From Mantis religiosa (Eukaryota; Arthropoda; Insecta; Mantodea; Mantidae): a stretch of DNA of 64,000 bases. The notes beneath the pieces are model-generated. The model ran no database searches and was not told where the DNA came from. It saw only the letters and a list, made by a program, of their open reading frames with translations. A program made the translations under genes and the position numbers. Shown here piece by piece: positions 53,287 through 63,528 of the stretch; positions within the stretch are counted from its first letter, which is position 1; each line of letters begins with the position of its first letter. The stretch spans positions 19,841,137 to 19,905,136 of the forward strand of contig CM060953.1 of assembly GCA_030765055.1 (NCBI GenBank). The letters are read 5' to 3'.

Positions 53287-53292
53287 AACCAA
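51853..53292 (-). pseudogene. LINE L4 reverse transcriptase fragment, 479 codons
   Basis: An open frame equivalent to residues 148-622 of the 7040-8908 protein: HRPISLLPAISILFEKV (95-111), motif A FLDITKAFDSVW with D166, AGVPQGSVLGPLLFL, and the catalytic FADD (252-255). The first four codons (MVII) come from flanking DNA. Identity to L2 is high, but with changes such as SYFP to NHYPTH and HPRTSL to HPRTTL. Lacking the endonuclease and the N-terminal RT fingers, it cannot retrotranspose. Confidence 0.9.
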
Positions 53293-53299
53293 TTATAAA

Positions 53300-53620
53300 A
53301 ATTGTGGCTTATATATTTAATTCAGAAGACTTCCATTCTTGTATAGAATTACGTTTCCATTCAAATTTGTCTCAAATTACAATCTAATTATTGTTTACCT
53401 TGATACCGTTAAACGCAAACGAAGCTAAGTATATGCAAAAAGTATAAATGCAGCTCATATTAAAAATTTGTAAATAATAACGAATTTTGTTCACCGTGGT
53501 AGGATATTACTGGTAGAGCCATCTGTGGACAGGAATACGAGGTCGGAATATTAGCATCTCTTATTTTGTTTCTCAACTTAAGCTGCCCCCTGACGGTTAA
53601 TTGAGAACTAAAGGAGTGTC
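53300..53620 (+). repeat. R-core copy 21
   Basis: Motif at 53512-53525 (GGTAGAGCCATCTG). The PLE-B spacer follows. Confidence 0.83.
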
Positions 53621-53958
53621 ATTACAACATACATGGTAAGCATGTATAAAACTTTTAACGTCAGTGTGTCGGTTAAACACTAAACTGGGCATTTAGATTC
53701 AGTACCTTGCAAGAAATTTTCGATGTAATTTGCTGTCTCACACAACAGGTCCTGAGGTGTAACATTGTCCTGAAATTAACATAAATTTAAGACGAATTAG
53801 TGCTCGATGATCCATATATTGCTAGTGTTTACCATCGCAGGGCTACAAAACTTTTGCATAAGAACGTATAAATTTGGCCCCACACAACAACTTCAATGTA
53901 CTTCTTTTAAAATCTTGTAATTAATACAAAGTAAAACCCCACAGACAAAAACTCAAGT
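53621..53958. repeat. Spacer between R-core and PLE-B, uninterrupted
   Basis: Close to 2341-2682 and 26079-26414 (GGTCCTGAGGTGTAACATTG, TTAATACAAAGTAAAACC). It lacks LTR-A. Confidence 0.55.
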
Positions 53959-54220
53959 ATGTACGGGATAAACTGCAAAGACTGTCAACACTTACATTGT
54001 CAAAACAAAAAGTAAGTTGAACATTAGGCTGAAAGTGTGTTTTAGAAAAATCAAGAACAGTAACATTGGCAGTAGCGTACCATTTATGAAATGAGAATCA
54101 CGATATAGAACAATAAACATCTTGATTGAAAAGTGTTCAGGGTGCAACTGCATTAACCACGCAGTATGGAGAAAAACTGTCCAATTTCGATGCCACCTTT
54201 GAAGAGAACCTCAAATGAAA
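53959..54220 (+). pseudogene. PLE-B remnant copy 9
   Basis: VRDKLQRLST-type decay at the start, then the IKNSNIGSSVPF-, NENHDIEQ- and FRVQLH-like pieces, ending at EENLKCAVFNAHF where SINE-A starts. Confidence 0.65.
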
Positions 54221-54457
54221 TGTGCAGTGTTTAACGCCCACTTTTAATAAACGCGGCACCACAGGCAGTGACACTGATGTTGCAAGAGATGAAGCTGCAA
54301 CGGTGGAATGAGATGTCGGAGGAAACCGGAAATTCCGGAGAAAACTCGTCCCAGCAGTGTGTTGGTATTAACAAATTTTAAATGTTGGTGGCATAGGATA
54401 GAACCCTGGTGGCTTAGGTGAGAGTAGAGCGGTTTAACCACACAGCCAGGCCACGCA
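54221..54457 (-). mobile_element. SINE-A copy 6
   Basis: Same site as copies 1, 3 and 5. The head is more decayed (TGGCCTGGCTGTGTGGTT) and the B box is CCAGGGTTCTATCC. Confidence 0.72.
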
Positions 54458-54855
54458 CAAAGATTCAGAACCTCAAGTTTATCAAAACACCAATGGAGAC
54501 GCCACTATTGCTTCAGAGCTGCGGACCCTTAGTCCTCGAGACACTTCTGTCGTTACGAAGAGGAACCTCGGGCCGAACATTCGAGCCCGTCCCGAAGGGG
54601 AGCTATTCGGATTGGGTTGGACTCGAGGAAGCAGTGTGTACCTGACACCCGCGGGAGATTGGACACCTCCAGCCACTCTTCGGCCACCCGGATAGGGCAG
54701 AGGTTTGCCTAAATGCCCCGAGCACTAGCCTGCAGAGCCAGTAGAAGGTGTGTTAGATTACCAGGTGGCCACACCGAGGTTTTCGGTAGTCAATACGACG
54801 GGGTTGACGCGCGTACGAGGCGTATCCACATGCACCTGTCTTGAAATGAGGGGGG
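54458..54855. repeat. GC-rich block 3, first half, empty SINE-A site
   Basis: GAGGAACCTCGGGCCGAAC and GGGTTGGACTCGAGGAAGC are kept. About 30 bp are missing where GTGCGGGCGCTGCAAG lies in block 1. At about 54845-54865 GGGGCCCCTTAGACTGAAGG shows no second SINE-A. Confidence 0.55.
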
Positions 54856-55149
54856 CCCCTTAGACTGAAGGTATTACACCAAGTAAAGCGCCCCGAAGTT
54901 TTCCATCGCTTCCGGGTTGATAGAGGCCGGTGTCTTCGTACTTTCGGGTTAACCTCGTTGTACACGTCGACATTAGCTGCGGATGTTAGGAAGGACGTAA
55001 CGAAACGTGATCTAGGTAAACACTAGCAATATATGTTCAACTAGAGATTATACTAATTTTGTACTTCATTGTATCATAGTCCTTATATATAGGAACTGTA
55101 TAACAAATTTGTTTTCTCAAAAATGACTCCAAGGATTTTAATTAAAACA
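54856..55149. repeat. AT-rich linker of GC block 3
   Basis: Copy of 3832-4109 (CACTAGCAATATATGTTCAA), with an extra AAGTAAAGCGCC. No gene. Confidence 0.5.
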
Positions 55150-55620
55150 CGACATGTGTATAGCCCCCGTAGGGGAGGGGACCTCTCCCCTTCAGCTGCA
55201 GTGGTGCGTACGCTACGGACACCTAGCACTCGTGGTATCTTTGACGTTACTAGAGGAACCTTGGGCCGAACATTCGAGCCGTACCCTGAATGGGAGTTGT
55301 TCGGACTGGGTTGGACTCGAGGGGACAGTGTTTCCCGATACCCGTGGGAGATTGGGTACGTCTCTGGACGGGACTGAGGGACACCATATATTTCCGCGTA
55401 CTAGCCAGCATAGCTATTAGGTGTGCTAGATCACCAGGCAGCCTACCGAGATTAATCGGTAGCCTTCGTCTTTGGGGTTAGCGCTCGTAAGTAGTATATC
55501 CAGTTCCATCCCGTCTTGAGTCCACAGGACCAGATGGAGGTCCTTGTTATTCACTAGGTCTTGCCCTATGGAGAGCCCCACAGCCTTACAGAGGCGCCGG
55601 GCACCTTTGTGGGATATCTC
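55150..55620. repeat. GC-rich block 3, second half
   Basis: GCCCCCGTAGGGGAGGGGAC to GAGGCGCCGGGCACC. After it, TGGGATATCTCGGTAACCCC is unlike the other copies and leads to a PLE-A fragment. Confidence 0.55.
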
Positions 55621-55639
55621 GGTAACCCCTTGGTCGTGA

Positions 55640-55825
55640 GAGACATGTGTATAGCATTCATCTCGTGTCAAATGAAAGGTATATCTAGAATTTACTGACA
55701 GTAGGGCTGACCGTCTGTTTATTGTACATCACTCATCTATAACTGGAAGATCTAGTAGATATAAAACAAATCTAACCACACAGCGTTGGATTTTATTCGG
55801 GTCTGTGACCAGTCGTGTTCTATTC
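55640..55825 (+). pseudogene. PLE-A fragment, copy 3
   Basis: Matches the start of the PLE-A relics at 22.38 and 33.41 kb (CATGTGTATAGCATTCATCT, GTACATCACTCATCTATAAC, CACACAGCGTTGGATTTTAT) and stops before the FLDLTI motif, where SINE-C begins. Confidence 0.62.
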
Positions 55826-56286
55826 TACATTCGTTTCTAAGTGGGGCGTCCCCGGAGGAAGGATGAAGCGAGAGGAGACAGAGGGTGGCCGATCCAAGGA
55901 GCCTCGACAGTACAGATGGCAGGGTTCCTCCACTTTACTAGTTGGAAACTCCCGGGCAGGCCATTAGAACCAGAAACTCACCCTCGTGCGGCCCGGAAAC
56001 GGTACTACCAGATCGGAGACCGCCCTTTTGGAGAAGGAAGTATTGAACAGAAGATATCATCCTGATATACAGCGCCAAGACACCCGCCAAAACCTCTACC
56101 CTGACACAGACAACCAGATTAGAAATGGAGGGACACAAAATTCAGAGGATGCAATTAACCAACTCAGGATTCACCTGGAAAATCTCCCGAAAGGGCCTAT
56201 GGGTCAGGTAGGTCGGCCACAGGAATCAAACCAGTAACTACCGAATGGGCACCTGAGACGAAACAGCCTCAGCGATCCCGCTCGAT
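55826..56286 (-). mobile_element. SINE-C copy 2 with long GC-rich body
   Basis: The head (about 56150-56286 on -) has GCGGGATCGCTGAGGCTGTT and the B-box relic GGTTTGATTCC. The remainder (GGAGGAAGGATGAAGCGAGA to AACCTCTACCCTGACACAGA) is GC-rich and not present in copy 1. It could be the full-length SINE body or another element. A 74-codon frame at 55841 is not recognised. Confidence 0.6.
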
Positions 56287-56499
56287 TAGAGAAAAATTTA
56301 CAGTTTAGATATAAACATATTTTTGACTTTGTATACATTCATTGTAACAATCTCGCAACGTGTCAAATTGATTCTTCCTAATGTTGAGTCCAAGCAATTC
56401 ATATTGACTTTCACTGTAGGAATTACTGAAACATCTCATGATCTTCTTACCTACTTTGTTTCCATGGTTACTGCAGCTTTACAGGATGTTGAATTGCTA
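56287..56499. repeat. Shared stretch with inverted spacer J piece, copy 2
   Basis: Copy of 47123-47329. The plus frame 56323-56643 includes SHDLLTYFVSMVTAALQDV, the sense-strand counterpart of the antisense spacer J peptide at 4.6 kb. Unknown origin. Confidence 0.45.
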
Positions 56500-56877
56500 A
56501 GTATTCCTTTTATATATCCTAGTTGTTATATTCCTACGGATAATAATAATTATTTTTATATGAGCTTCAACAAACCGGGTCAAAGTAATTTGAAATCCTC
56601 CGGTACAGTCAAAACTTACGAAAGATGTTGCATGGCTAAGTGATAACGATATATGATCACTCGATTCTTTGAGTAAGTAAAAGGAATGCATATTTAGCAG
56701 CCACGGGCAACGTGGGTGTAATTTTTCATAATTTCATGTCGACTCCGATCATTAGTCATGCTGCCATCCCACAATGATTTAAAGGGCACACATAGGAACT
56801 ACTACCATAATTATATAGCAAACAAACCTTCACGAAGGACCTGGATATTAGAACCATCTCATAGAGGAAAACTGCAG
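56500..56877. repeat. Spacer E copy 7
   Basis: TATATGAGCTTCAACAAACC, TTTAGCAGCCACGGGCAACG. No gene. Confidence 0.5.
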
Positions 56878-57200
56878 AAATTGTAGATTATATACTTAAC
56901 TTAGGAGACCATCATTCCCACAGAGAAACATTTATTTAGTCTAATTTCTATCAAAATACATTCTAATTAATTTTTTTTTCAAGAAGCAAAAGCCAATTAA
57001 ACGTAAAGAATATACAACAGTACAAATCTAATTCATTTTAAAATTTTGTAAATAATTGCCAGTTTTCTTCACCGCTGCAAGATATAACAGGTGGAGCCAT
57101 CTATGATCAGCAAGACGCGGTAGGAACAGAATTATATCTCAATTTACTTGTCAACCAAACTTCTCCTGACGGTTAATCAACAATTAAAGGGGCGTATCCT
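56878..57200 (+). repeat. R-core copy 22
   Basis: Motif at 57090-57102 (GGTGGAGCCATCT, then ATGATC). DDE-T subtype. Confidence 0.82.
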
Positions 57201-58380
57201 GTAAATGTGTAAAATAGTAGTTTCATGTATAAGTCCCGCAATAGGTCCAGAACACTAACTTTCATCTCCAGCGAGCTCAGATCCAGCTTTCTTTCCCTTC
57301 TGACTGTCCAAATAACAGGGAACGACGACTCCCCCCCCCCCCCCCCCCCCGCCCGAGTACAGTGGACTTTTGTGACCTAACACAGACATACGCAGATTAA
57401 GTGTTCTTAAACAAATGACTACTGATTTTATGTTAAATGGTCAGTCAATCTTAATTCATAATTTACCCCTTAAATCCGTGCTAGCAATAGATAATGTCTG
57501 TTATCATAATGCACAACTAGATAACCTCCATCGTCAACTTCTTTAAGAAGAGGCATACTTTCTCAGTTAGAAATTCACAATATCCCTTTTGATGAAAATA
57601 GCACCAAAACAAAATTGTATAATCTACTTCCACCTAATAAACCAACTCACAAACGCACTTTGAGTGACCAAATATTGTCAAAAATATATTCATGTAACCT
57701 TAAGGCTTCCTCCGTGAAACCAAGATCAGAATTCTACAGAATTAATGGATAGATACCAAACAAAGTTGGTTGTAGGTATGTAACCTTTAAAATGAAGAAC
57801 GGAATGAATGATTTGATAAAATATTACAAATGGAATTGGAAAATGTATGTAATCATATAAATAAAAGGAAACAGAGTATTGTGAAAAGGGCGCACTAAGG
57901 TAAGAAGAAATTATAATTGAGAATTTGATGGGAACAGTGACAAGGATGACAGTGATAATGACTCAAAAGACGAAGACGTCAGCGTAGAAGAACTAAAATA
58001 TATTTGAAGGCCAAAGGTTTAACTATGTTGTGTATAAGTGAAAAAAAATTGCGGAAATATATTAATTAATTTGTTGGAGTCCGTACGGTTTCACTAATAG
58101 TGACACATGGAATAAACAATCCATTGACACTTGAGGGAGTGAAGTTATCACAATGAGATATCACTCTATTCGAGCCAAGGAAATCAAGTAGATATGTGTC
58201 CGGCATCAAAGATTCTTTTAAATATTTCTGTGTTAAAGCAACATTGCGTGGCCTATAACAGTTACAGGCAACGAGAGCGTGGAAACATTCCTAATCCTAT
58301 TACAGTAATGCTGAGATCGCTGTTTGTTGCAAACCTTAGGGTACAATTAGTGTACAGCAAAAACATGTGTGCCATCTTAA
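57201..58380 (+). pseudogene. DDE-T transposase remnant (copy 11)
   Basis: Broken frames with AIDNVCYHNAQLDN-like, SPFDENSTKTKLYNLLPPN-like and KRTLSDQILSKI-like parts, then FKMKNGMNDLIKYY and SDNDSKDEDVSVEELKY. A pure C tract (57331-57350) lies upstream of the coding relic. The 3' flank includes AATGAGATATCACTCTATTC and CAGTTACAGGCAACGAGAGC. Confidence 0.7.
57331..57350. repeat. (C)n tract
   Basis: Twenty consecutive C. The homologous place in the other DDE-T copies has shorter C runs (about 20951, 42523, 44712), so the run has grown by slippage. Confidence 0.95.
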
Positions 58381-58696
58381 AAAATTCAAGTCATACCACA
58401 AATAAACTCGCTCGCTCGCTCGTGCTGGCTGGCTGTATACAGCCAGAAGGTTTTTGCTGCGTGCCCACCCATTAAGGGTTTTACCGCAGGTATGATTAGA
58501 ATTGAATTTTGTAGGTTGAAGGTGATGTAGGTTTTTTGATTGTGAGTTAATTTAGAGGTTACCGAAGTACCTTCGGGTTGAAGGGGAGGATGCAGTACTT
58601 AGCACCCAATTCTTTTTTCTTTTTTATTTCATTTTCAGTTGGGGAGTAATTTAGATGCTACATAGCTTGGAAGAATTATCAGAAATAAACTTGTAG
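58381..58696. other. Unique stretch with perfect palindrome
   Basis: ACTCGCTCGCTCGCTCG is followed by the perfect 18-bp palindrome CTGGCTGTATACAGCCAG (58429-58446), then sequence not seen elsewhere (GGTTACCGAAGTACCTTCGG is itself a short inverted repeat). No gene. Probably an insertion, since the surrounding modules are usually adjacent. Confidence 0.5.
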
Positions 58697-59020
58697 AAAT
58701 TGTGGCTTATATATTTAATTCAGAAGACTTCTATTCTCATACCGAGCTACTTCTTTCGTCAAATTTATGTCAAAATACATTCTAATTACTGTTTACTTTC
58801 ATACACTTAAAAGCAAATCAACGTAGAGGACATGGAAAGAGAGTAGACACAATTCGTTTTTTAAAGTTTGTAAATAATTAAACATTTTCTTCACCGCGGT
58901 AGAGTATTACAGGTGGCACCATCTCTGGACAGCTAGGCGAGGTCGGAACATTACCATTTGTCAGTTTGTCAACTAAAGTTCTCTCTGGGCGGTTAAGTAA
59001 CAACTAAAAAAGCCTGCTTT
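58697..59020 (+). repeat. R-core copy 23
   Basis: Motif at 58912-58924 reads GGTGGCACCATCT, the other product expected from CpG loss of GGCGCC. End box GGGCGGTTAAGTAACAACTA. Confidence 0.83.
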
Positions 59021-59399
59021 ATCACTTACGTAGCACATATTTGTATAACTTCTCACCTGAGTGTGTGTCGGTTAAATACTAAACCGGGCATTTAAATTTA
59101 TTGCCTTGTCAGAGCGGGCAAGCTTCAGACGGGGACAGTGTCACCGTGTGATATTTTTGAGCTGCCGCGACAAGCCGGAGCCGGTCGTGGGCTGGATAGA
59201 AGGAGACAGAGCGAGACTGCAGATTGTTCAATCCATTGTTGTTGCCTCGTAATTTCTCGGAAACTCTGTGGCATTCAAGAAACAATGGCTGGTGTCTATA
59301 AACACTGCGCAGTTTTTAGAAGAGCAGTTGTATGATGGTTATGGTGACAGTCTACGTTTGAAGTGTACCGAAGTGATTTCTTTCATTTGCTTTCGTATG
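59021..59399 (+). promoter_or_regulatory. Module G copy 3 (long form)
   Basis: Longest G: AGCGGGCAAGCTTCAGACGG, TCACCGTGTGATATTTTTGA and GGAGCCGGTCGTGGGCTGGA precede the TATA box TATAAACA (59297-59304), with GAAGAGCAGTTGTATGATGG after it. Here it follows an R-core spacer rather than PLE-B, so its true left boundary is probably near 59112. Confidence 0.5.
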
Positions 59400-59699
59400 G
59401 TGCAGGATTCGTCCACCTTTAAGACCGCTGATTGTAAATTTCACGTATTTTTACTGCTGCAAAAGTTGTTTTAGGTTTCTGCAAGCCAGATTTCCGAATC
59501 TACGTAAACTACAGAGCAAAATATTATCCTAGTTGTCGGTTGTAAGTAATTCTGTGTTGCTACAGATAACAGTAATGATTATTTACATAATAAACATTTA
59601 TTGCAGCCAAATTGCCGTACAAAAGAGGTCAATTTCAAACATATACGAATTATTCAATTTTGCGCACTGGAGCCTTGGTTCGCATAGTTTTATTAGTTA
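59400..59699. repeat. Module K copy 4, truncated
   Basis: TTTTTACTGCTGCAAAAGTT, TACATAATAAACATTTATTG. Cut at GAGCCTTGGTTCGCATAG before the Cys-rich ORF begins. Confidence 0.6.
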
Positions 59700-59832
59700 A
59701 TTTTTTATGTAACTTATGTCCTCCAACGTTAAGTCATATCGGACGATGAATGGAATAAGTGAAATCAAACAGCAAAAAAATTTATAATTAAATTCTGGAA
59801 AACTGAAATCATACCATGAAAAACAATTATAA
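59700..59832 (-). mobile_element. SINE-B fragment (copy 5)
   Basis: Only the tail half (ATGTCCTCCAACGTTAAGTC, CGGACGATGAATGG) is present to about 59765, then a DDE-T flank scrap (AACAGCAAAAAAATTTATAA). Confidence 0.6.
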
Positions 59833-60159
59833 AAATTGTGGCTTATATAATTAACTCAGAAGACTTCCATTCCCGTATAGAATTACGTTTGAGTTCAAAT
59901 TTGTGTCAAAATACAATCTAATACTGTTTACTTTCATACGGTTAAATGCAAACAAAGTCAAAGTATATGCAAAGAGTACAAATGCAGTTCATATAAAAAG
60001 TTTGTAAATAATTACGAATTTTCTTCACCGCGGTAGGATATTACTGGTGGTGCCATCTGTGGAGAGGAAGACGACGTTGGAACATTAGCATCTGTTAATT
60101 TGTTTCTCAACTAAAGTTGCCTCCTGACGGTTAATTAACAACCAAAGGAGCGTGTCATT
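59833..60159 (+). repeat. R-core copy 24
   Basis: Motif at 60046-60059 (GGTGGTGCCATCTG). Directly followed by PLE-B, as in copies 9 and 13. Confidence 0.83.
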
Positions 60160-60285
60160 GAACATTAGGCTTAAAGCGTATTTTACAAACATCAAGAACA
60201 CACAAATCGGCGGTAGCGTACCATTTATGGAATAGGCTTTACGATATGGAACAAGAACTACATTTATTAAAAAAAAGTCTTAAGG
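60160..60285 (+). pseudogene. PLE-B remnant copy 10
   Basis: NIRLKAYFTNIKNTQIGGSV-like segment with frame breaks, ending in AAGTCTTAAGGGCTCGTGGG at module G. Confidence 0.6.
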
Positions 60286-60479
60286 GCTCGTGGGCAGAAG
60301 AGAAAGAGACAGAGAGAGGCTCCCTATCCTTCACTCTATTGTTATTGCCCGACACTCTAGAAACAATTGCTGGTTGCTATAAATACCGCGTAGGTGTTAG
60401 AAGAACAGTTGCATGATGGTTATTGAGGCAGCCGACGTTTGAAGTGTACCGAAGTGACTTCTTTAACCGACCCCACCTT
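60286..60479 (+). promoter_or_regulatory. Module G copy 4, promoter-like
   Basis: TATAAATA at 60378-60385 and GAAGAACAGTTGCATGATGG about 29 bp on. Purine tract GAAAGAGACAGAGAGAGGCT upstream. Confidence 0.5.
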
Positions 60480-60761
60480 TAACCTCACATCTTTTTACTG
60501 CAACAGAAGTAGTTTTACATTTCAGAAAGACGGATTCCCGAATCTACGTAATCCAGAGATTCTCAATATTATCCTAAGTGTCTGGTGTTAGTAATCTGTG
60601 TTGCTACAGATAACAGTAATAATTATTTATATAATAAACTTTTATTGTAGTCAAATGGCCATACAAAAAGAGCTCAATTATAAACAAATGCAAATTATTC
60701 AGTTTTGCGCACTGGCGCCTTGGTTCACATAGTCTTTGATTTGGCTCTTTTCCTCCACAGT

Positions 60762-61203
60762 TGTAACAGTATTTTTGGGTTCTTAGGAATTAAGAATTTA
60801 TAAAATATATGTAGTTGTGTGATTGGCTGAAGTAGTAGTGGTGTGACGTGGTATGACGTAATGTGGTGACTTGCCATTGGATCCGCCATTCACAAAATTA
60901 ATGAGAAGTAATGGTAGTGACAAGAAGTCAATAATCTTTAGCAGAGTGAAATGTTCCTCAGTCTGGTCGTATAAATATAATAAAATAAGAATTCATCGAA
61001 ATAATTTGACTTCTTTATTTCGAACCACACCTTGAAACACATGTCTCATGACTTATTTAGAATTCGATTGATACTTCAAAATAATCATGGAAGTGAACGT
61101 ATGAATATAATTTTGGAGCTGATGTTGGCGTGGATGCCTTGTACAGGAGGATCCAAGTAAGAAATCGGAATTAACATTACTTGTCCAACAAATTCCCGTT
61201 ACA
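60762..61203 (+). mobile_element. Solo LTR-C (442 bp)
   Basis: Begins TGTAAC and ends GTTACA (perfect 6-bp TG...CA inversion), flanked by the 4-bp duplication CAGT (60758-60761, 61204-61207). TATAAATA near 60972 and AATAAA near 60981. Three other module K copies show the uninterrupted site. No internal retroelement genes remain, so it is a solo LTR left after recombination. Confidence 0.88.
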
Positions 61204-61470
61204 CAGTTCTGTGTGGTAACATTCACATGTTTGTCCACAAACGTAGTACTCACATATCTCTGTTCGCTCATGACATGATGCATTGTTACAGAAGAGATGA
61301 TGGAAATCGAATACCGCCATTCTAGCATACATATGCTTCATCTCAAAGTCCGCTCTATCATGGCCCCGATTCAGTAAACTTTGTGGAAGCAGTGTAAATA
61401 CGCTAGGCGCACTCAAAAGGTGTTGCATGGATAAGTAATTGTACAGAACAGCCGTTATAACATCAACCAA
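61177..61470 (-). pseudogene. Cys-rich ORF, copy 4, disrupted
   Basis: FHHLFCNNASCHERTEICEY, then CGQTCECYHTELC, interrupted by LTR-C so that the C-terminus becomes NGNLLDK. Upstream, MQHLLSAPSVFTLLPQSLLN differs strongly from copies 1 and 2, with an apparent frame change. A shifted frame lies at 61053-61328. Confidence 0.4.
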
Positions 61471-61507
61471 CTAGATTTGGATCTACACCATGACATTAAG
61501 TTACAAA

Positions 61508-61830
61508 AATGGTGACTTATATATTTATTTTAGATGACTTCTATTGTCAATCAGAATTACTTGTTCGGTTATATTTATGTTAAAATATTTTCTAATTACT
61601 ATTTAATTTAATTTTACTCAACGCAAATAAACTCAAAGTATAGGTAAACAGTACAAATACAGATCAATTTAAAACTTTGTAAATAATTACAAATTTTCTT
61701 CACCGTGGTAGGATATTACTGGTGGAACCATCTTTGGACAGGAAGACGAGGTCGGAAGATTAGCATCTGTGAATTTGTTTCTCAACTAAAGCTGCCTCCT
61801 GGCGGTTAATTAAGAACTAAGAGAGCGTGT
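61508..61830 (+). repeat. R-core copy 25
   Basis: Motif at 61721-61733 (GGTGGAACCATCT, TTGG), with a well-kept CTGGCGGTTAATTAAGAACT end. Confidence 0.84.
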
Positions 61831-62166
61831 CATTACAACATACATGGAAAGCATTTATAAAACTTTTAACGTCTGTGTGTCGGTTAAACACTAAACTGGG
61901 CATTTAGATTCAGTGCCTTGCAAGAAATGTTCGATGTAATTTGCCGTCACACACAACAGGTCCTTAGGTGTAACATTGTTCTAAATTTAACATAAATTTA
62001 AGAGGAATTAGTGCTCGATGCTCCATATATTGCTAGTGTTTACTATCGCAGGGCTACAAAAATTTTTCCATAGGAACGTATAAATTTGGCCACGCACAGC
62101 ACATGTGCTTCTTTTAAAATCTCGTAATTAATACAAAGTAAAACCCCACAGACAAAAACTCTAGAA
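61831..62166. repeat. Spacer between R-core and PLE-B
   Basis: Uninterrupted (TTAATACAAAGTAAAACCCC), otherwise like 2341-2682. Confidence 0.55.
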
Positions 62167-62350
62167 TGTACCGGATAAACTGCAAAGACTGTCAACTCTT
62201 ACATTGTCAAAACAAAAAGTAAGTTGAACATTAGGCTGAAAGTGCGTTTTAGAAACATCAAGAACAGTGACATTGGCAGTAGCGTACCATTTACGGAATG
62301 AGAATCACGATATAGAACAAGAAATACATTTATTAAAAAGTATTCAGGGC
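62167..62350 (+). pseudogene. PLE-B remnant copy 11
   Basis: YRINCKDCQLLHCQNKK is readable at the start (the paired-Cys part of the GIY-YIG-type core, decayed), then NIKNSDIGSS and NENHDIEQEIHLLKSIQGS, ending at the module G junction. Confidence 0.68.
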
Positions 62351-62585
62351 TCGTGGGCAGAAGAGGACACAGAGAGAGGCTCCTGACTCTTTAGTCTATT
62401 GTTGTTGCCCGGCATTCTAGAAACAATGGCTGGTGGCTATAAATACCGCGCAGGTGTTAGAAGAGCAGTTGTATGATGGTTATTGTGACAGTTGACGTTT
62501 GAAGTGTACCGAAGTGACTATTTTCATTTGCTTTATTGCGGCGGTGCACCGACTCCACCTTGAAGACGGCTGAAGGTAAATCAGC
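62351..62585 (+). promoter_or_regulatory. Module G copy 5, promoter-like
   Basis: TATAAATA at 62438-62445, GCAGTTGT about 29 bp on. Runs into the very beginning of module K (GACTCCACCTTGAAGACGGC), then changes to spacer H. Confidence 0.5.
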
Positions 62586-62937
62586 TGGAAACTCCACCTT
62601 TCCTGACGTTTTATATTTTTGCATTATTTGTTTGGTTGTTTATGTTTCGTCCAAGCTGTTAATTCTCGTATGAATGTATGTATTTTCCGAAGAAATTTCA
62701 CCTTGTAGTGCAATTAATTACAGTTTTTTGTAATAAAGTTTGAGACCTGCTTAATACATTCACATGCGGTACGTCTAAATGCGAGGTGGTTAAGTATGGT
62801 CGAACTTACATAAAGTAAAAGTAAATGCAACTCTTTACATCAGATTTGTACAAACTACTCGAAATGGCGACTGCGTTTTCAGTGTAAAGATGACAGCGGC
62901 GAACAAAAGACTGTCGTACTCTGTACAAATTCCTTGT
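62586..62937. repeat. Spacer H copy 5, left part
   Basis: Near-identical to 48.14-48.50 kb (GGTTAAGTATGGTCGAACTT). Ends in AAATTCCTTGT (62927-62937), the left PLE-C target copy. No gene is seen. Confidence 0.6.
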
Positions 62938-63517
62938 TTTCATCTCGGGCAGCCAGCCATCATCAGGATATTTATAAAATGTTATGCCACAAAATGAAAT
63001 ATTAGATATGACACAACAATAAGCAAATACAAAACACTATCAGAATTTGCATTACTGAATAAAAGACTGTTTTCAGTAAATTAAATGCCAGCCTGGAGAT
63101 GGCGTGAGAGTAGAAAAATGTGTCAGAGAAACGTAACTATTTAACTTGATTATCAAGATGTATTGAACTTTACTTCTTAATTCGATGGATTTCCATGTTT
63201 AAGGCCGCTTTCCAAGAGGAGCTGAACTGATATCCAGCATCACGGTTAATGAGCTGCTTACAGAGGAAATCGCCAAAGCCTCCTTAATTCTCCGCTCCCA
63301 GTAACTGTTGCATTTTGCCAAGATAGTCGTCTCCCGAAAATTGGCTCTATGGTCGTTATCAAAACAATGCTCTGCCACTTTGTGGTTATAACATTTTATA
63401 AATATCCTGAAGATGGAAGAGATGTACACTCCCGAAAGGTTGATGTCTAATAATCTTTTCGCCTGGCTGGCTACCCAAGAACAAAGTGAGCGTATTCGTC
63501 GCTTCAGGTCTTATTTT
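62938..63517 (-). mobile_element. PLE-C element copy 2 with hammerhead-like ends
   Basis: Perfect 11-bp flanking duplication AAATTCCTTGT (62927-62937 and 63518-63528). GAAA (rc 62938-62941) and CTGATGA (rc 62960-62966) lie at the left edge on the minus strand; CTGAAGA (63407-63413) and GAAA (63434-63437) lie on the plus strand at the right. The ATAACATTTTATAAATATCC segment is present at both ends in opposite orientation. Confidence 0.75.
63170..63429 (-). pseudogene. PLE-C endonuclease C-terminus, copy 2
   Basis: KCYNHKVAEHCFDNDHRANF, then RETTILAKCNSYWERRIKEA and LAISS, after which a small deletion shifts the frame relative to copy 1 (the GYQFSSSWKAALNMEIH-like end is in another frame). The KVAEHC and YWERRIKEAL spacing is typical of PLE GIY-YIG tails. 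Confidence 0.78.
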
Positions 63518-63528
63518 AAATTCCTTGT

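Larger units (their letters stand above)
60480..61507. repeat. Module K copy 5, split by a solo LTR
   Basis: K sequence to 60761 (TTTGATTTGGCTCTTTTCCT) and again from 61204. Without the LTR the two halves join exactly as in copies 1-3. Confidence 0.7.

Noticed and set aside
55841..56065. 74-codon frame in the GC-rich body next to SINE-C
   Set aside because: No recognisable domain and no second copy to test conservation; kept only as part of the SINE-C region.
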